Assembly: GCA_963697345.1 (NCBI GenBank)
Contig: CAVONS010000012.1
Coordinates: 1-64,000 of the forward strand
Reading direction: 5' to 3'
Length of the DNA: 64,000 nucleotides
Source: Prado023 sp963697345
GTDB taxonomy: Bacteria > Actinomycetota > Actinomycetes > S36-B12 > CAIYMF01
The notes beneath the pieces were generated by a model. That model made no database searches. It saw nothing but the letters and a program-made list of their open reading frames with translations, and was not told the DNA's origin. Both the position numbers and the translations under genes were made by a program. Shown here piece after piece: positions 43,749-52,931 of the stretch (the first letter of the stretch is position 1; each line of letters begins with the position of its first letter).

Positions 43749-44861
43749 TCACAGGACCTCTGCCAGGTGCACGGGTCGGCGCCGGCGACCCCATGCTCCT
43801 GCCGGTCCGTCGAAGACCCCGGGGATCTGGGCCCCACACCCGCCACATCGCCCGTCGTCGGTCAGCCGGTAGGCACCGATCTCGTACCAGTCGCGCTCGA
43901 TGAGCCGGCGTCCGCAGCCCGGGCAGACCGTGGTGTCGCCGGCGGTGTCATGGACGTTGCCGGTGTAGGCGAAGTGCACGCCGTTGGCCATCGCGATCTC
44001 GCGGGCCCGCGCCAGCGTGGCGACGGGCGTCGCGGGGACGTCACGCATCTTCCAGTCGGGGTGGAACGCGCTGAAGTGCATCGGCACGTCCGGCCCGCAG
44101 TGCTCCACGACCCAGCGGGTCATCTCCTCGAGCTCGGCCGCCGAGTCGTTGTGCCCGGGGATCAGCAGGGTCGTCAGCTCGAGCCAGGTGTCGGTCTGGG
44201 TGGCCACGTACTCGATCGTGTCCAGGACCTCGGACAGCTCCGCCCCGCAGACGCGGTGGTAGAAGTCCGCGGTGAAGCCCTTGAGGTCGATGTTCGCGGC
44301 GTCCATGTGCCGGTAGAAGGCTGCGCGCGGCTCGGGGTTGATGTAGCCGGCCGTCACGGCCACGGTCCGCACGCCGACTTCACGGCAGGCCACCGCCGTG
44401 TCGATCGCGTACTCCGCGAAGATCACGGGGTCGTTGTAGGTGAACGCCACACTCGCGCATCCCAGCTGCTGGGCCGCGGCCGCGATCTGGTCGGGCATGG
44501 CCGAGTCGGCCAACGTGTCGATGTCCCGCGACTTGGAGATGTCCCAGTTCTGGCAGAACTTGCAGGTCAGGTTGCAGCCCGCGGTACCGAAGGAGAGCAC
44601 CGGCGTTCCGGGCAGGAAGTGGTTCAGTGGCTTCTTCTCGATCGGGTCCACGCAGTAGCCCGAGGAGCGCCCATAGGTGGTCGACACGATCGCGTCGCCC
44701 TCGCGGGCCCGGACGAAGCACAGCCCACGCTGGCCCTCGTGCAGCCGACAGGCGCGGGGGCACAGGTCGCACTGGACGCGGCCATCATCGAGTGCATGCC
44801 ACCACGTCGTCGGCCACGTGGCAGGAGCAGCCGTGGTGTCCGCCGGGGCCCTGGTGCCCAT
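43749..44861 (-). CDS. AmmeMemoRadiSam-system radical SAM enzyme
   Basis: A 370-residue radical SAM protein. An N-terminal Cys-rich part (CDLCPRACRLHEGQRGLCFVR) precedes the SAM cluster motif CNLTCKFCQNWDISK. PIEKKPLNHFLPGTPVLSFGT, TAGYINPEP and MHFSAFHPDWKM are typical of this PflA-like family. Two late CxxC pairs (CPGCG, CGGCG) suggest a Zn ribbon. ATG 44861 is chosen within the longer frame. It ends 25 bp before the Memo-AMMECR1 gene on the same strand. Confidence 0.88.
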   Translation of the reverse strand: MGTRAPADTTAAPATWPTTWWHALDDGRVQCDLCPRACRLHEGQRGLCFVRAREGDAIVSTTYGRSSGYCVDPIEKKPLNHFLPGTPVLSFGTAGCNLTCKFCQNWDISKSRDIDTLADSAMPDQIAAAAQQLGCASVAFTYNDPVIFAEYAIDTAVACREVGVRTVAVTAGYINPEPRAAFYRHMDAANIDLKGFTADFYHRVCGAELSEVLDTIEYVATQTDTWLELTTLLIPGHNDSAAELEEMTRWVVEHCGPDVPMHFSAFHPDWKMRDVPATPVATLARAREIAMANGVHFAYTGNVHDTAGDTTVCPGCGRRLIERDWYEIGAYRLTDDGRCGGCGAQIPGVFDGPAGAWGRRRRPVHLAEVL

Positions 44862-44934
44862 ACCTCCAGCATGCCCCCGTCGGCGCGCACACGCCAGACC
44901 CACTGGTCCCCGAGACCCGCAGTATCGTGCGCGG

Positions 44935-45339
44935 ATGCCCGGTATCACCGATCTCGCGGACCTGATCCGGTCGATGCGGCCCGTGCAGGTGGCCGGCGAG
45001 TTCGTCTACGTGAGCGTGGACACCCCTGACCCGGACCTCCCGGCGCGCGCGATGGTGCGTGAGCCTGAGGGGATCACCTACGTGCTGACCAGGGCCGAGG
45101 CGGACGCACGTGGCCTGGACTACGACTTCGTCGCCGCCTGGATCACCCTGCAGGTGCACTCCGCGCTGGAGGCGGTCGGGCTGACCGCCGCAGTGAGCGC
45201 GGCGCTGACCTCCGCCGGGATCAGCTGCAACGTGCTGGCCGGCCGCGTCCACGACCACCTGCTCGTACCCCAGGACCGCGCCGCCGAGGCGCTGACGGTC
45301 CTGGGCGCCCTCGCCCGATCGTCGGCACCCGACTGCTGA
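44935..45339 (+). CDS. ACT-domain protein (DUF2241-like)
   Basis: A 134-residue protein of two small ACT-like units: GEFVYVSVDTPDPDLPARAMVREPEGITYVL and TLQVHSALEAVGLTAAVSAALTSAGISCNVLAGRVHDHLLVP. It probably binds an amino acid or acts as a small sensor. TATCGT (44923-44928) ends six bases before ATG 44935, indicating a leaderless message. It lies divergent from the radical SAM gene. Confidence 0.8.
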   Translation: MPGITDLADLIRSMRPVQVAGEFVYVSVDTPDPDLPARAMVREPEGITYVLTRAEADARGLDYDFVAAWITLQVHSALEAVGLTAAVSAALTSAGISCNVLAGRVHDHLLVPQDRAAEALTVLGALARSSAPDC

Positions 45340-45385
45340 TCGGCACGCGGGCGGCGCACCTGGGCAGACACGTCCCTCCGGGCGG

Positions 45386-47473
45386 CTACTCCTCCTCGAG
45401 GACCGCCACCACGTGATGGGCGTCCACCGAGTCGCCGACGGCCACCCGGATCTCGGCGATGACGCCGTCGGCGTCGGCCTTGATCCGGTGCTCCATCTTC
45501 ATCGCCTCGAGGATCACCAGGGTGTCACCCTCGGCCACGGGATCACCGGCACCCACCAGGACTGCGGTCACCGTGCCCGGCACGGGGGTGACCAGGCCAT
45601 GGTCGTGGGCGTGCTCGGAGGCATCGGCGTAGCGCGGCAGGACCCCGAGCACGGTGGTGCGCCCGAGTCCCGTCACCAGGGCCCAGTCACCGGCCCGCCG
45701 CACGTGGAACCAGCCCCCGACACCGTCCACCTCGACCATCACCATCGAGGCGTCACACTCAGTGCGATCCACGCGCAGCTGCGCGGGCAGCGCGCCCGCT
45801 CGCGAAGCGTCGGATGCCCCGGTGCCGGGGTCCGCGCCCTGGCCGGGCGGATCCGGACTGCCCTGGTCCACCACGAGGCCGACATCCACCCCACCCGCAC
45901 GGTCCCGGGAGTACCGAACCTCGATCGTGTGCTCCTGCCCCACCTCGCTGTACGCGAACCGGCGGACCTCGGGCACCGCGGGGATGTTGCGCCATCCGGA
46001 GGGCGCCAGCGCAGCCCACGGCTTGCCGGCACGTTCCTGCTCGGCCAGGCCGAGGGCCGCCGCGGCCAGGTGCAGGGCCAGCTCCCGGCGCGCGACCACC
46101 GGGGAGGCGACCTCCGGGTGCTCCTCGAGGAAGGCGGTCGTGGTGTCACCGGACACGAATCCCGGCGAACGCAGGATCGCGGCCAGCGACTCCCGGTTGG
46201 TCGGGACGCCCGCCACCCGCATCCCCTCGAGGCAGGTCGCCAGGGTGGCGGCCGTGACCTCACGGGTGGGTCCGTGCGCGATCACCTTGGCCAGCATCGG
46301 GTCGTAGAAGGCGCTGACCTCCGAGCCGGTGGCGACCCCCGACTCGAGCCGGATGCCGCGCGCGGCATCGACGTCGAAGAGCTCGATGCGACCCATCCCG
46401 GGCAGGTATCCCCGTGCGGGGTCCTCGGCGTAGAGCCGCACCTCGATCGCGTGCCCGGACCGGGTGATCTGGGCCTGCTCGAGGGGGAGCGGCTCCCCCT
46501 GGGCGACCCGGATCTGCCACTCCACGAGGTCCAGTCCGGTGACCTCCTCGGTCACGGGGTGCTCCACCTGCAGGCGGGTGTTCATCTCCAGGAAGAAGAA
46601 CTCCTGCTCCGCGCCGTCGCCGGCCACCATGAACTCCACTGTGCCGGCCCCGACGTAGTCGATGGCCTGTGCCGCAGCGACCGCGGCGGCGTACATGCGC
46701 TCCAATGTGCTGGCGGTCGCCCCGGGCGAGGGAGACTCCTCGACGACCTTCTGGTGGCGGCGCTGGATGGAGCACTCACGCTCGAAGGCGTGCACCACGT
46801 TGCCGTGCGTGTCACCGAAGACCTGCACCTCGACGTGCCGCCCCCGCTCGAGGTAGCGCTCCAGGAACACCGTAGGGTCCCCGAACGCCGACGCGGCCTC
46901 GTTGCGCGCCCCCGACACCGCCTCGAGCAGGTCGTGGCCATCACGGACCAGCCGCATGCCCTTCCCACCACCGCCCGCCGACGCCTTCACCAGCAGCGGC
47001 AGGCCCACCTCGGCGCCTGCAGCCACGATGTCGGCATCACTGGCGTCCAGATCCAGCTCAGCACCCGGGACCAGCGGCACCCCGGCGGCGGCCACCAGGC
47101 GTTTCGCCTCGACCTTCAGCGCCATCGCCCTCATGGACTCCGGCGTGGGACCGATCCACGCCAACCCGGCGTCGGCCACCGCCGCGGCGAAGTCCGGGTT
47201 CTCGGACAGGAAGCCGTACCCCGGGTGGATGGCGTCGGCCCCGGAACGGCGAGCAGCGTCCAACACCTTCTCGGCGACGAGGTAGGACTCCGCGGACGTC
47301 CGGCCACCGATGGCCACGGCGAGGTCGGCATCGCGGACGAACGGCGCGCCGGCATCCGGATCGGAGTGGATGGCGACCGCCTGCAGCCCCATCGCGTGGG
47401 CCGTCCGGATCACCCGACGGGCGATCTCGCCCCGGTTGGCCACCAGGATCCGGGTGATCGTGCGCTGTGTCAT
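45386..47473 (-). CDS. acyl-CoA carboxylase alpha subunit (biotin carboxylase + BCCP)
   Basis: A 695-residue biotin enzyme subunit. Biotin carboxylase occupies about residues 5-450 (RILVANRGEIARRVIRTA, GYGFLSENPDFA, ATP loop KASAGGGGKGMRLV, RHVEVQVFGD, EMNTRLQVEHPVTEEVTG). A middle linker follows. The C-terminal BCCP has the biotin Lys in LEAMKMEHRI. Substrate choice lies in the beta subunit next door. ATG 47473 is eight bases past the beta subunit stop. Methylcrotonyl-CoA or geranyl-CoA type carboxylases share this build. Confidence 0.94.
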   Translation of the reverse strand: MTQRTITRILVANRGEIARRVIRTAHAMGLQAVAIHSDPDAGAPFVRDADLAVAIGGRTSAESYLVAEKVLDAARRSGADAIHPGYGFLSENPDFAAAVADAGLAWIGPTPESMRAMALKVEAKRLVAAAGVPLVPGAELDLDASDADIVAAGAEVGLPLLVKASAGGGGKGMRLVRDGHDLLEAVSGARNEAASAFGDPTVFLERYLERGRHVEVQVFGDTHGNVVHAFERECSIQRRHQKVVEESPSPGATASTLERMYAAAVAAAQAIDYVGAGTVEFMVAGDGAEQEFFFLEMNTRLQVEHPVTEEVTGLDLVEWQIRVAQGEPLPLEQAQITRSGHAIEVRLYAEDPARGYLPGMGRIELFDVDAARGIRLESGVATGSEVSAFYDPMLAKVIAHGPTREVTAATLATCLEGMRVAGVPTNRESLAAILRSPGFVSGDTTTAFLEEHPEVASPVVARRELALHLAAAALGLAEQERAGKPWAALAPSGWRNIPAVPEVRRFAYSEVGQEHTIEVRYSRDRAGGVDVGLVVDQGSPDPPGQGADPGTGASDASRAGALPAQLRVDRTECDASMVMVEVDGVGGWFHVRRAGDWALVTGLGRTTVLGVLPRYADASEHAHDHGLVTPVPGTVTAVLVGAGDPVAEGDTLVILEAMKMEHRIKADADGVIAEIRVAVGDSVDAHHVVAVLEEE

Positions 47474-47481
47474 GGCCGCCC

Positions 47482-49104
47482 TCACATCCGGAAGACGCCG
47501 AAGTTCGACGTCCCCGCAACCTCGTTGGAATGGATCGCAGACAGCGCGAAGCCGAGCACGGTCCGGGAGTCGCGCGGATCGATGATCCCGTCGTCCCACA
47601 CCCGGCCGGTCGCGAACAGCGCCGTGGACTCCCGCTCGACCTGGTCCTCGAGGCCCTGGCGCATCGGGGCGAAGGCCTCGTCGCTCCAGGGGATGCCCAG
47701 CTTGGCGGCCTTCTGCTTGGCCACGATCTCCATCACGCCGCCGAGCTGCTTGGGCCCCATCACCGCGATCCGGTGGTTGGGCCAGGTGAACACGAACCGC
47801 GGGTTGAAGGCGCGCCCGGCCATTCCGTAGTTGCCTGCCCCGTAGCTGGCTCCCACCATCAGCGTGAGGTGCGGGACCGTGGAGTTGGACACAGCGTTGA
47901 TCAGCTTGGCGCCGTCCTTGATGATGCCGCTCTGCTCGTAGCGCGTCCCGACCATGAACCCCGTGGTGTTCTGCAGGAACAGGATCGGGGTGTCGTGACG
48001 GTTGCACAGCTGGATGAACTGCGCGGACTTCTGTGACTCCTCGCTGAACAGGATCCCGTTGTTGGCGATGATCCCGACCGGGTAGCCGGCGAGCTCGGCC
48101 CAGCCGGTGACCAGCTGGGAGCCGTACAGCGGCTTGAACTCCTCGAACGCGGAGCCGTCAACGATCCGCGCGATGATCTCGCGGGTGTCGAACGGCTGGC
48201 GGACGTCCGCACTGGCGATGCCCAGCAGCTCCTCGGGGTCCAGCACGGGAGGAGCGGGGTCGGTCCGGTGCGGCGCCGGCCCGAGCTTGCGCCAGTTGAG
48301 GTGGCCCACGATGCCACGGCCGATGCGCAGCGCGTCGAACTCATCCTCGGCCAGGTAGTCCGACAGCCCGGAGGTCCGCGAGTGCATCTCGGCGCCGCCG
48401 AGGTCCTCCTCCACCGCGTCCTCGTTGATGGCCATCTTGACCAGGGGCGGACCGGCCAGGAAGACCTTCGCCGAGTTCCTCTGCATCACGATGTAGTCGC
48501 TCATGCCCGGCACATAGGCCCCGCCGGCGGTGGAGGACCCGAAGACCAGGGTGATCGTGGGGATCCCCGCGGCCGACAGCTGGGTGAGGTTGCGGAAGCT
48601 GGCGCCACCCGGGACGAACACGTCGGCCTGCTTGGGCAGGTCAGCCCCCCCGGACTCGGTGAGGTTGACCAGCGGCAGGCGGTTGACCCGGGCGATCTCC
48701 ATCGCGCGCAACGCCTTGTGCATCGTCATGGGGCTCTGCGCGCCACCCTTGACGGTGGGGTCATTGGCGCTGACCATGCACTCGACGCCGTTCACCCAGC
48801 CGATCCCGGTGACCAGGCCGACGCCGAGCTCATCATCGGAGCCCCATCCGGCCAGCGGCGAGAGCTCCAGGAACGGGCTGTCAGGATCGAGCAGCCCCGC
48901 GATCCGCTCCCGGGGCATGAGCTTGCCCCGATCGCGGTGCCGGGCCACGGCCTTGGCCGCCTTCGCCGGGTTCGACGACCCACCGCCACCCACGACCGTC
49001 TGATTCAGGTCCTCGATCTCGGCCAGGGCCGCCCGCATCGCGTCCCGGTTCTCCCGGAACGTGTCGGAGCGGGGGTCCACCGAGGTGCGCATCACCGGTT
49101 TCAC
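47482..49104 (-). CDS. acyl-CoA carboxylase carboxyltransferase (beta) subunit
   Basis: A 540-residue crotonase-fold carboxyltransferase of the MCC-beta/AtuC type rather than the PccB type. GGGGSSNPAKAAKAVARHRDRGKLMPRERI at the start is paraphrased here by its key RGKLMPRERI core. Oxyanion segments are VFGSSTAGGAYVPGMSDYIVM and LMVGASYGAGNYGMAGRAF, followed by GPKQLGGVM. GTG 49104 is preferred because TAACGT ends eight bases upstream; ATG 49092 is in frame. It is the first gene of the carboxylase operon and carries the same double operator as tetR. Confidence 0.92.
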   Translation of the reverse strand: MKPVMRTSVDPRSDTFRENRDAMRAALAEIEDLNQTVVGGGGSSNPAKAAKAVARHRDRGKLMPRERIAGLLDPDSPFLELSPLAGWGSDDELGVGLVTGIGWVNGVECMVSANDPTVKGGAQSPMTMHKALRAMEIARVNRLPLVNLTESGGADLPKQADVFVPGGASFRNLTQLSAAGIPTITLVFGSSTAGGAYVPGMSDYIVMQRNSAKVFLAGPPLVKMAINEDAVEEDLGGAEMHSRTSGLSDYLAEDEFDALRIGRGIVGHLNWRKLGPAPHRTDPAPPVLDPEELLGIASADVRQPFDTREIIARIVDGSAFEEFKPLYGSQLVTGWAELAGYPVGIIANNGILFSEESQKSAQFIQLCNRHDTPILFLQNTTGFMVGTRYEQSGIIKDGAKLINAVSNSTVPHLTLMVGASYGAGNYGMAGRAFNPRFVFTWPNHRIAVMGPKQLGGVMEIVAKQKAAKLGIPWSDEAFAPMRQGLEDQVERESTALFATGRVWDDGIIDPRDSRTVLGFALSAIHSNEVAGTSNFGVFRM

Positions 49105-49109
49105 GAAAC

Positions 49110-49142
49110 TTGACGTTAGCGTCAAGTTGACGCGGGCGTCAA
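49110..49142 (-). promoter_or_regulatory. double operator and promoter of the carboxylase operon
   Basis: Site 1 TTGACGTTAGCGTCAA (49110-49125) holds the -10 TAACGT. Site 2 TTGACGCGGGCGTCAA (49127-49142) supplies the -35 TTGACG on the minus strand, spacer 18 bp. Centres are 17 bp apart. This repeats the tetR operator in sequence, spacing and position relative to the promoter. Confidence 0.82.
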
Positions 49143-49363
49143 GTTCTCCCGGGTCGCCGGAGGTGGCATCTCGCAGTCGTTCCGCCGATGCCTCGGGCGA
49201 TCCCAGCGACGCGCCGGACGGCCGCCGGCGAGGGCCACGACACTACCCACCGGTAGAACCGTCCAGTAACTGGATCGGTCCCCCAAGTTTGGCAATGCTG
49301 GCCTCAGTTGACCACCCCCAACACGAGAGCAGGCCCCAGTTGTTCACCATTGATGAGACCCCG

Positions 49364-49690
49364 ATGCACATCGACGCCTCGCCGGCAGCCCGCGCACACC
49401 TGGCAGCGCTGGCCGCGTCCAGCGGCAACGTCACAGTGCTGCTGACCGAGCGTGGCGCAGCCGTCCTCAAGGCTGGCGAGCAGCCCCCGAGCGGCTCGGT
49501 CCGCCTGGGCGACCTCGATGACGCCGGCCGGATCACGTGCGTGGCTGACGACACCCCGGCGAACTCCTGGTGGCGGACGCGAGCCCACCTGGATCTCTCC
49601 GAGGACCTGGACATGACCTACGACCTCACGAACCTCAGCGAGGCCGAGCTGTTCGCGACGCTGGCCGCGGGGCCCATGCCGCGCCTCTGA
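49364..49690 (+). CDS. small protein of unknown function
   Basis: A 108-residue acidic protein: IDASPAARAHLAALAASSGNVTVLLTERGAAVLKAGEQ, quoted here only in part by its LLTERGAAVLKAGE core, then SVRLGDLDDAGRI, and a C-terminal LTNLSEAELFATLAAG. The beginning recalls DUF779 or HesB-like folds, but their Cys residues are absent. Start uncertain: ATG 49364, TTG 49340 and ATG 49295 share the frame. The 49143-49363 gap before it shows nothing I can name. Confidence 0.55.
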   Translation: MHIDASPAARAHLAALAASSGNVTVLLTERGAAVLKAGEQPPSGSVRLGDLDDAGRITCVADDTPANSWWRTRAHLDLSEDLDMTYDLTNLSEAELFATLAAGPMPRL

Positions 49691-49741
49691 GCGAGTCCAG
49701 ACCGGAGGCGTCCAGACCGGAGGCGTCCGCCAGGCTGGCAG

Positions 49742-50959
49742 CTACTGACGCGGGCGGCCCTTGCCGGACCCCGGGCCCCCCGGAGCCGGTGCGTCCTGCC
49801 CTGCCGGCTCACCCTTGGCCTTGCGGATCACCACGATCCGGTCGCCGGGCTGGAAGACCCGGATCGATCCCTCGTCGAAGCGGATCACGTCGTCACCGCG
49901 CACGACCGCCAGCACGAGGTCGCCCTCGTCCTGGATGTCTGCCGGCGCCCTACCCAGCTCGGCGCGGGTGATCGGTCGTTCGACGACCTCCAGGCCCTTG
50001 CCGGTGTTCATGAGGTCCTCGAGCATCGCTCCCACGTTGGCCGACAGCAGGGACAGGCTCATCAGGTTCCCCGCGGACTCCGCGTGGGTGATCACGCGAT
50101 CCGCACCACTCTGGCGCAGCAGCTCAGCGGCTGACTCCTCGCGCGCGGCCGCCACGATGACGGCCTTCGGTGCCAGGGCGCGGACCCGCAGGGTGACCAT
50201 GATCGCGGTGTCGTCCTGGTCGGCGGCCACGATGACCTGGCTGGCCTCGGGAACGCCGGCGTCGCGCAGCACCTGCTCGTTGCGCGCATCACCCACGACG
50301 CCGGTCACGCCCTGCCTGGTCGCCTCGGCCACGGCGTACCGGTCGGCAGCAATGACGACCACAGTCCGCGGGTCCGCTCCGTGGGCGAGCAGGGAGCGCA
50401 GGGATGCCTGCCCCTTCACGCCGAATCCGACGATCACGGTCTGGTCCTTCATGCGCTTCCTCCAGCGGTTGACCCGCGATCGCTCCCGGGCAGCCTGCGT
50501 CAGGACCTCGACCGTGGTGCTGACCAGCACGATCAGGAACAAGAACCGCAGCGGCGTGACGACGAACACGTTCACCAGCCGTGTGCCGGAGGTGATCGGG
50601 GCGATGTCGCCATATCCGGTGGTCGAGAGTGTGACGGTCGAGTAGTAGAGAGCGTCGATCAGCGAGACCCCGTTGTCCTGGCCGAAGTCGGCGTACCCGT
50701 CGCGCTCCCAGTACACGAGCAGGGTCGTGAAGACAACGATGCCCAGTGCGATCCCGATCCGGGTCGTCAGGGAGCGTCGGGCGCTGTGCCGGCGGGTCGG
50801 GAAGGCAACGCGCGAGACCTCGGTCGTCTCATCGTCGAACAGGTTACCGAGCTCGGCCACGGAGGAAATGTACGCCTGTGCGCGCTCCCAGTGGTGCAGG
50901 TGGACCCTCTCCGGGCCAGTCGGGGCGCCCCTCGTGCCGGGCGCTGGCACCGTGCGCAT
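49742..50959 (-). CDS. two-span potassium channel with RCK/TrkA domains
   Basis: A 405-residue K+ channel subunit. One span (IGIALGIVVFTTLLVYW), the pore helix and filter STTGYGDIAP, then a second span (VVTPLRFLFLIVLVSTTVEVL). An RCK-N Rossmann domain follows (VIVGFGVKGQASLRSLL, VVGDARNEQVLRDAGV), then an RCK-C domain. The last 20 residues are Gly/Pro-rich. The long upstream frame begins only with TTG; ATG 50959 is chosen. It is divergent from the proteasome activator gene. Confidence 0.88.
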   Translation of the reverse strand: MRTVPAPGTRGAPTGPERVHLHHWERAQAYISSVAELGNLFDDETTEVSRVAFPTRRHSARRSLTTRIGIALGIVVFTTLLVYWERDGYADFGQDNGVSLIDALYYSTVTLSTTGYGDIAPITSGTRLVNVFVVTPLRFLFLIVLVSTTVEVLTQAARERSRVNRWRKRMKDQTVIVGFGVKGQASLRSLLAHGADPRTVVVIAADRYAVAEATRQGVTGVVGDARNEQVLRDAGVPEASQVIVAADQDDTAIMVTLRVRALAPKAVIVAAAREESAAELLRQSGADRVITHAESAGNLMSLSLLSANVGAMLEDLMNTGKGLEVVERPITRAELGRAPADIQDEGDLVLAVVRGDDVIRFDEGSIRVFQPGDRIVVIRKAKGEPAGQDAPAPGGPGSGKGRPRQ

Positions 50960-51018
50960 CGCGGGCGCTGCCCTCGTGCGGGTCGCAGCCGCCACCAGCC
51001 AGGGGGACAATGGTGACC

Positions 51019-51588
51019 ATGACTGAGCGTCCCGAGGACCACCAGACCGAAGCCGGCTCCGCCCTCGATGCAGGCGGCGCAGACCCGACCCTGACCATCA
51101 TCGTCGGCGATGACGGTCAGCCGATCGCCATGGCGCAGGAGTCCGGCGAGTCCTCCGTTGCCGACCTCATCGAGCAGCCCGCGAAGGTCATGCGCGTGGG
51201 CAGCATGATCAAGCAGCTGCTGGAGGAGGTGCGTTCAGCACCCCTGGACGACGCCTCGAGGGCGCGGCTGCGTGACATCCACCAGCGCTCGATCACGGAG
51301 CTCGAGTCCGGCCTGGCCCCCGAACTCATCGAGGAGCTCGACCGGCTGTCGCTGCCGTTCAGCTCCGACAGCGTGCCGACCGACTCCGAGCTGAGGATCG
51401 CCCAGGCCCAGCTCGTGGGATGGCTCGAGGGGCTCTTCCACGGCATCCAGACCGCCCTGTTCGCCCAGCAGATGGCCGCCCGCGCGCAGCTCGAGCAGAT
51501 GCGCCGCGCCGCCATCACGGCCGAGCCGTCGACGGACATCCCCTCACCCGATGGGCACCGGCGCGCAACGAGCGGGCCCTACCTGTGA
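51019..51588 (+). CDS. bacterial proteasome activator (Bpa/PafE type)
   Basis: A 189-residue protein of the ATP-independent 20S proteasome activator family. The core helices are VMRVGSMIKQLLEEVRSAPLDD, RDIHQRSITELESGL and AQAQLVGWLEGLFHGIQTAL, the last giving the ring-forming bundle. The C terminus GPYL is an HbYX-like tail that docks into the proteasome alpha ring. GACAAT ends seven bases before ATG 51019, favouring that start; ATG 51010 is in frame. Its presence implies that the organism has a 20S proteasome, encoded elsewhere. Confidence 0.88.
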   Translation: MTERPEDHQTEAGSALDAGGADPTLTIIVGDDGQPIAMAQESGESSVADLIEQPAKVMRVGSMIKQLLEEVRSAPLDDASRARLRDIHQRSITELESGLAPELIEELDRLSLPFSSDSVPTDSELRIAQAQLVGWLEGLFHGIQTALFAQQMAARAQLEQMRRAAITAEPSTDIPSPDGHRRATSGPYL

Positions 51589-51653
51589 CCGCGGCCCCCT
51601 GACCCCGCAGATCCCGGCCTTCGCAGCGCCACGGGCGCGTAGGCTGTGCGCTC

Positions 51654-52931
51654 GTGATCGACCTGCGACTTCTCCGCGAGGACCCTGACCTGTTCCGCGC
51701 CTCCCAGGCCGCCCGCGGGGAGGACCCGGGGCTCGTTGATGCCCTGCTGGAGGCCGACGAGGTCCGCCGCTCCGCCGGCGCCTCCTTCGATGCGCTGCGC
51801 AACGAGCAGAAGGCCCTGGGCAAGCAGGTGGCCCGGGCCTCCGCCGAGGACAAGCCCGCCCTGCTGGCCCGTGCCAAGGAGCTGGCCGACGCGGTCAAGG
51901 CGGCCGACGCCCAGCGCGGCGAGGCCACGTCGCGCGCCGACGAGCTGATCCTGGCGATCAGCAACCTCGTGCACCCCGACTCGCCGCGCGGCGGCGAGCA
52001 GGACTACGTCGTCCTGGAGCACCGCGGCACGATCCGGGACTTCGCCGCCGAGGGGATCGAGGTCCGCGATCACCTGGAGCTGGGCGAAGCCCTCGGCGCG
52101 ATCGATGTCGAACGCGGCGCCAAGGTGTCGGGCTCGCGGTTCTACTACCTGACCGGGGTCGGCGCGCTGCTCGAACTGGCGCTGATCAACCACGCGATGG
52201 CCCAGGCCACCGCCAACGGACTCATGCCGATCATCCCGCCGGCGCTGGTCAAGCCCGCCGCGATGGAGGGCACGGGCTTCCTGGGGCAGGCCGCCGAGAA
52301 CGTCTACCACCTCGAGGCCGACGACATGTACCTCGTGGGCACGGCCGAGGTGCCCCTGGCGGCCTACCACTCCGACGAGATCCTGGCCGCCGACACCCTG
52401 CCCCGACGCTTCGCCGGGTACTCACCGAGCTACCGGCGCGAGGCTGGCAGCTACGGCAAGGACACCCGCGGGATCTTCCGCGTCCACTGGTTCGACAAGG
52501 TGGAGATGTTCGTCTTCGCAGCCCCCGAGGACGCCGAGGCCCAGCACGCCCAGCTCGTGGAGTACGAGAAGCAGTTCCTCGACAGCCTGGAGCTGCCCTA
52601 CCGGGTGATCGACGTCGCCACGGGCGACCTCGGCGCGAGCGCCACACGGAAGTTCGACTGCGAGGCGTGGATCCCGTCGCAGGGCCGCTACCGCGAGCTG
52701 ACGTCGACGTCGAACTGCACGACCTTCCAGTCGCGACGCCTGCGCGTGCGTGAGCGGGCCCCGGACGGCACCGTCCGCCCACTGGCCACGCTCAACGGCA
52801 CCCTCGTGGCGATCCCGCGGACCATCATCGCCCTCCTCGAGAACCACCAGCAGGCCGACGGCTCCGTGCGCGTCCCCGAGGCTCTGCAGCCCCACCTGGG
52901 CGGCCGAACGACCCTGACCCCCCTCGACTAG
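51654..52931 (+). CDS. serS: seryl-tRNA synthetase
   Basis: A 425-residue class II synthetase charging tRNA-Ser. The N-terminal coiled-coil arm (residues about 28-105) is followed by the catalytic core: TAEVPLAAYHSDEIL, motif 2 YRREAGSYGKDTRGIFRVHWFDKVE in part, and motif 3 LNGTLVAIPRTIIALLEN. GTG 51654 follows TAGGCT by eight bases, so the message may be leaderless. The order serS then HAD phosphatase with pheA nearby is common in actinobacteria. Confidence 0.97.
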   Translation: MIDLRLLREDPDLFRASQAARGEDPGLVDALLEADEVRRSAGASFDALRNEQKALGKQVARASAEDKPALLARAKELADAVKAADAQRGEATSRADELILAISNLVHPDSPRGGEQDYVVLEHRGTIRDFAAEGIEVRDHLELGEALGAIDVERGAKVSGSRFYYLTGVGALLELALINHAMAQATANGLMPIIPPALVKPAAMEGTGFLGQAAENVYHLEADDMYLVGTAEVPLAAYHSDEILAADTLPRRFAGYSPSYRREAGSYGKDTRGIFRVHWFDKVEMFVFAAPEDAEAQHAQLVEYEKQFLDSLELPYRVIDVATGDLGASATRKFDCEAWIPSQGRYRELTSTSNCTTFQSRRLRVRERAPDGTVRPLATLNGTLVAIPRTIIALLENHQQADGSVRVPEALQPHLGGRTTLTPLD

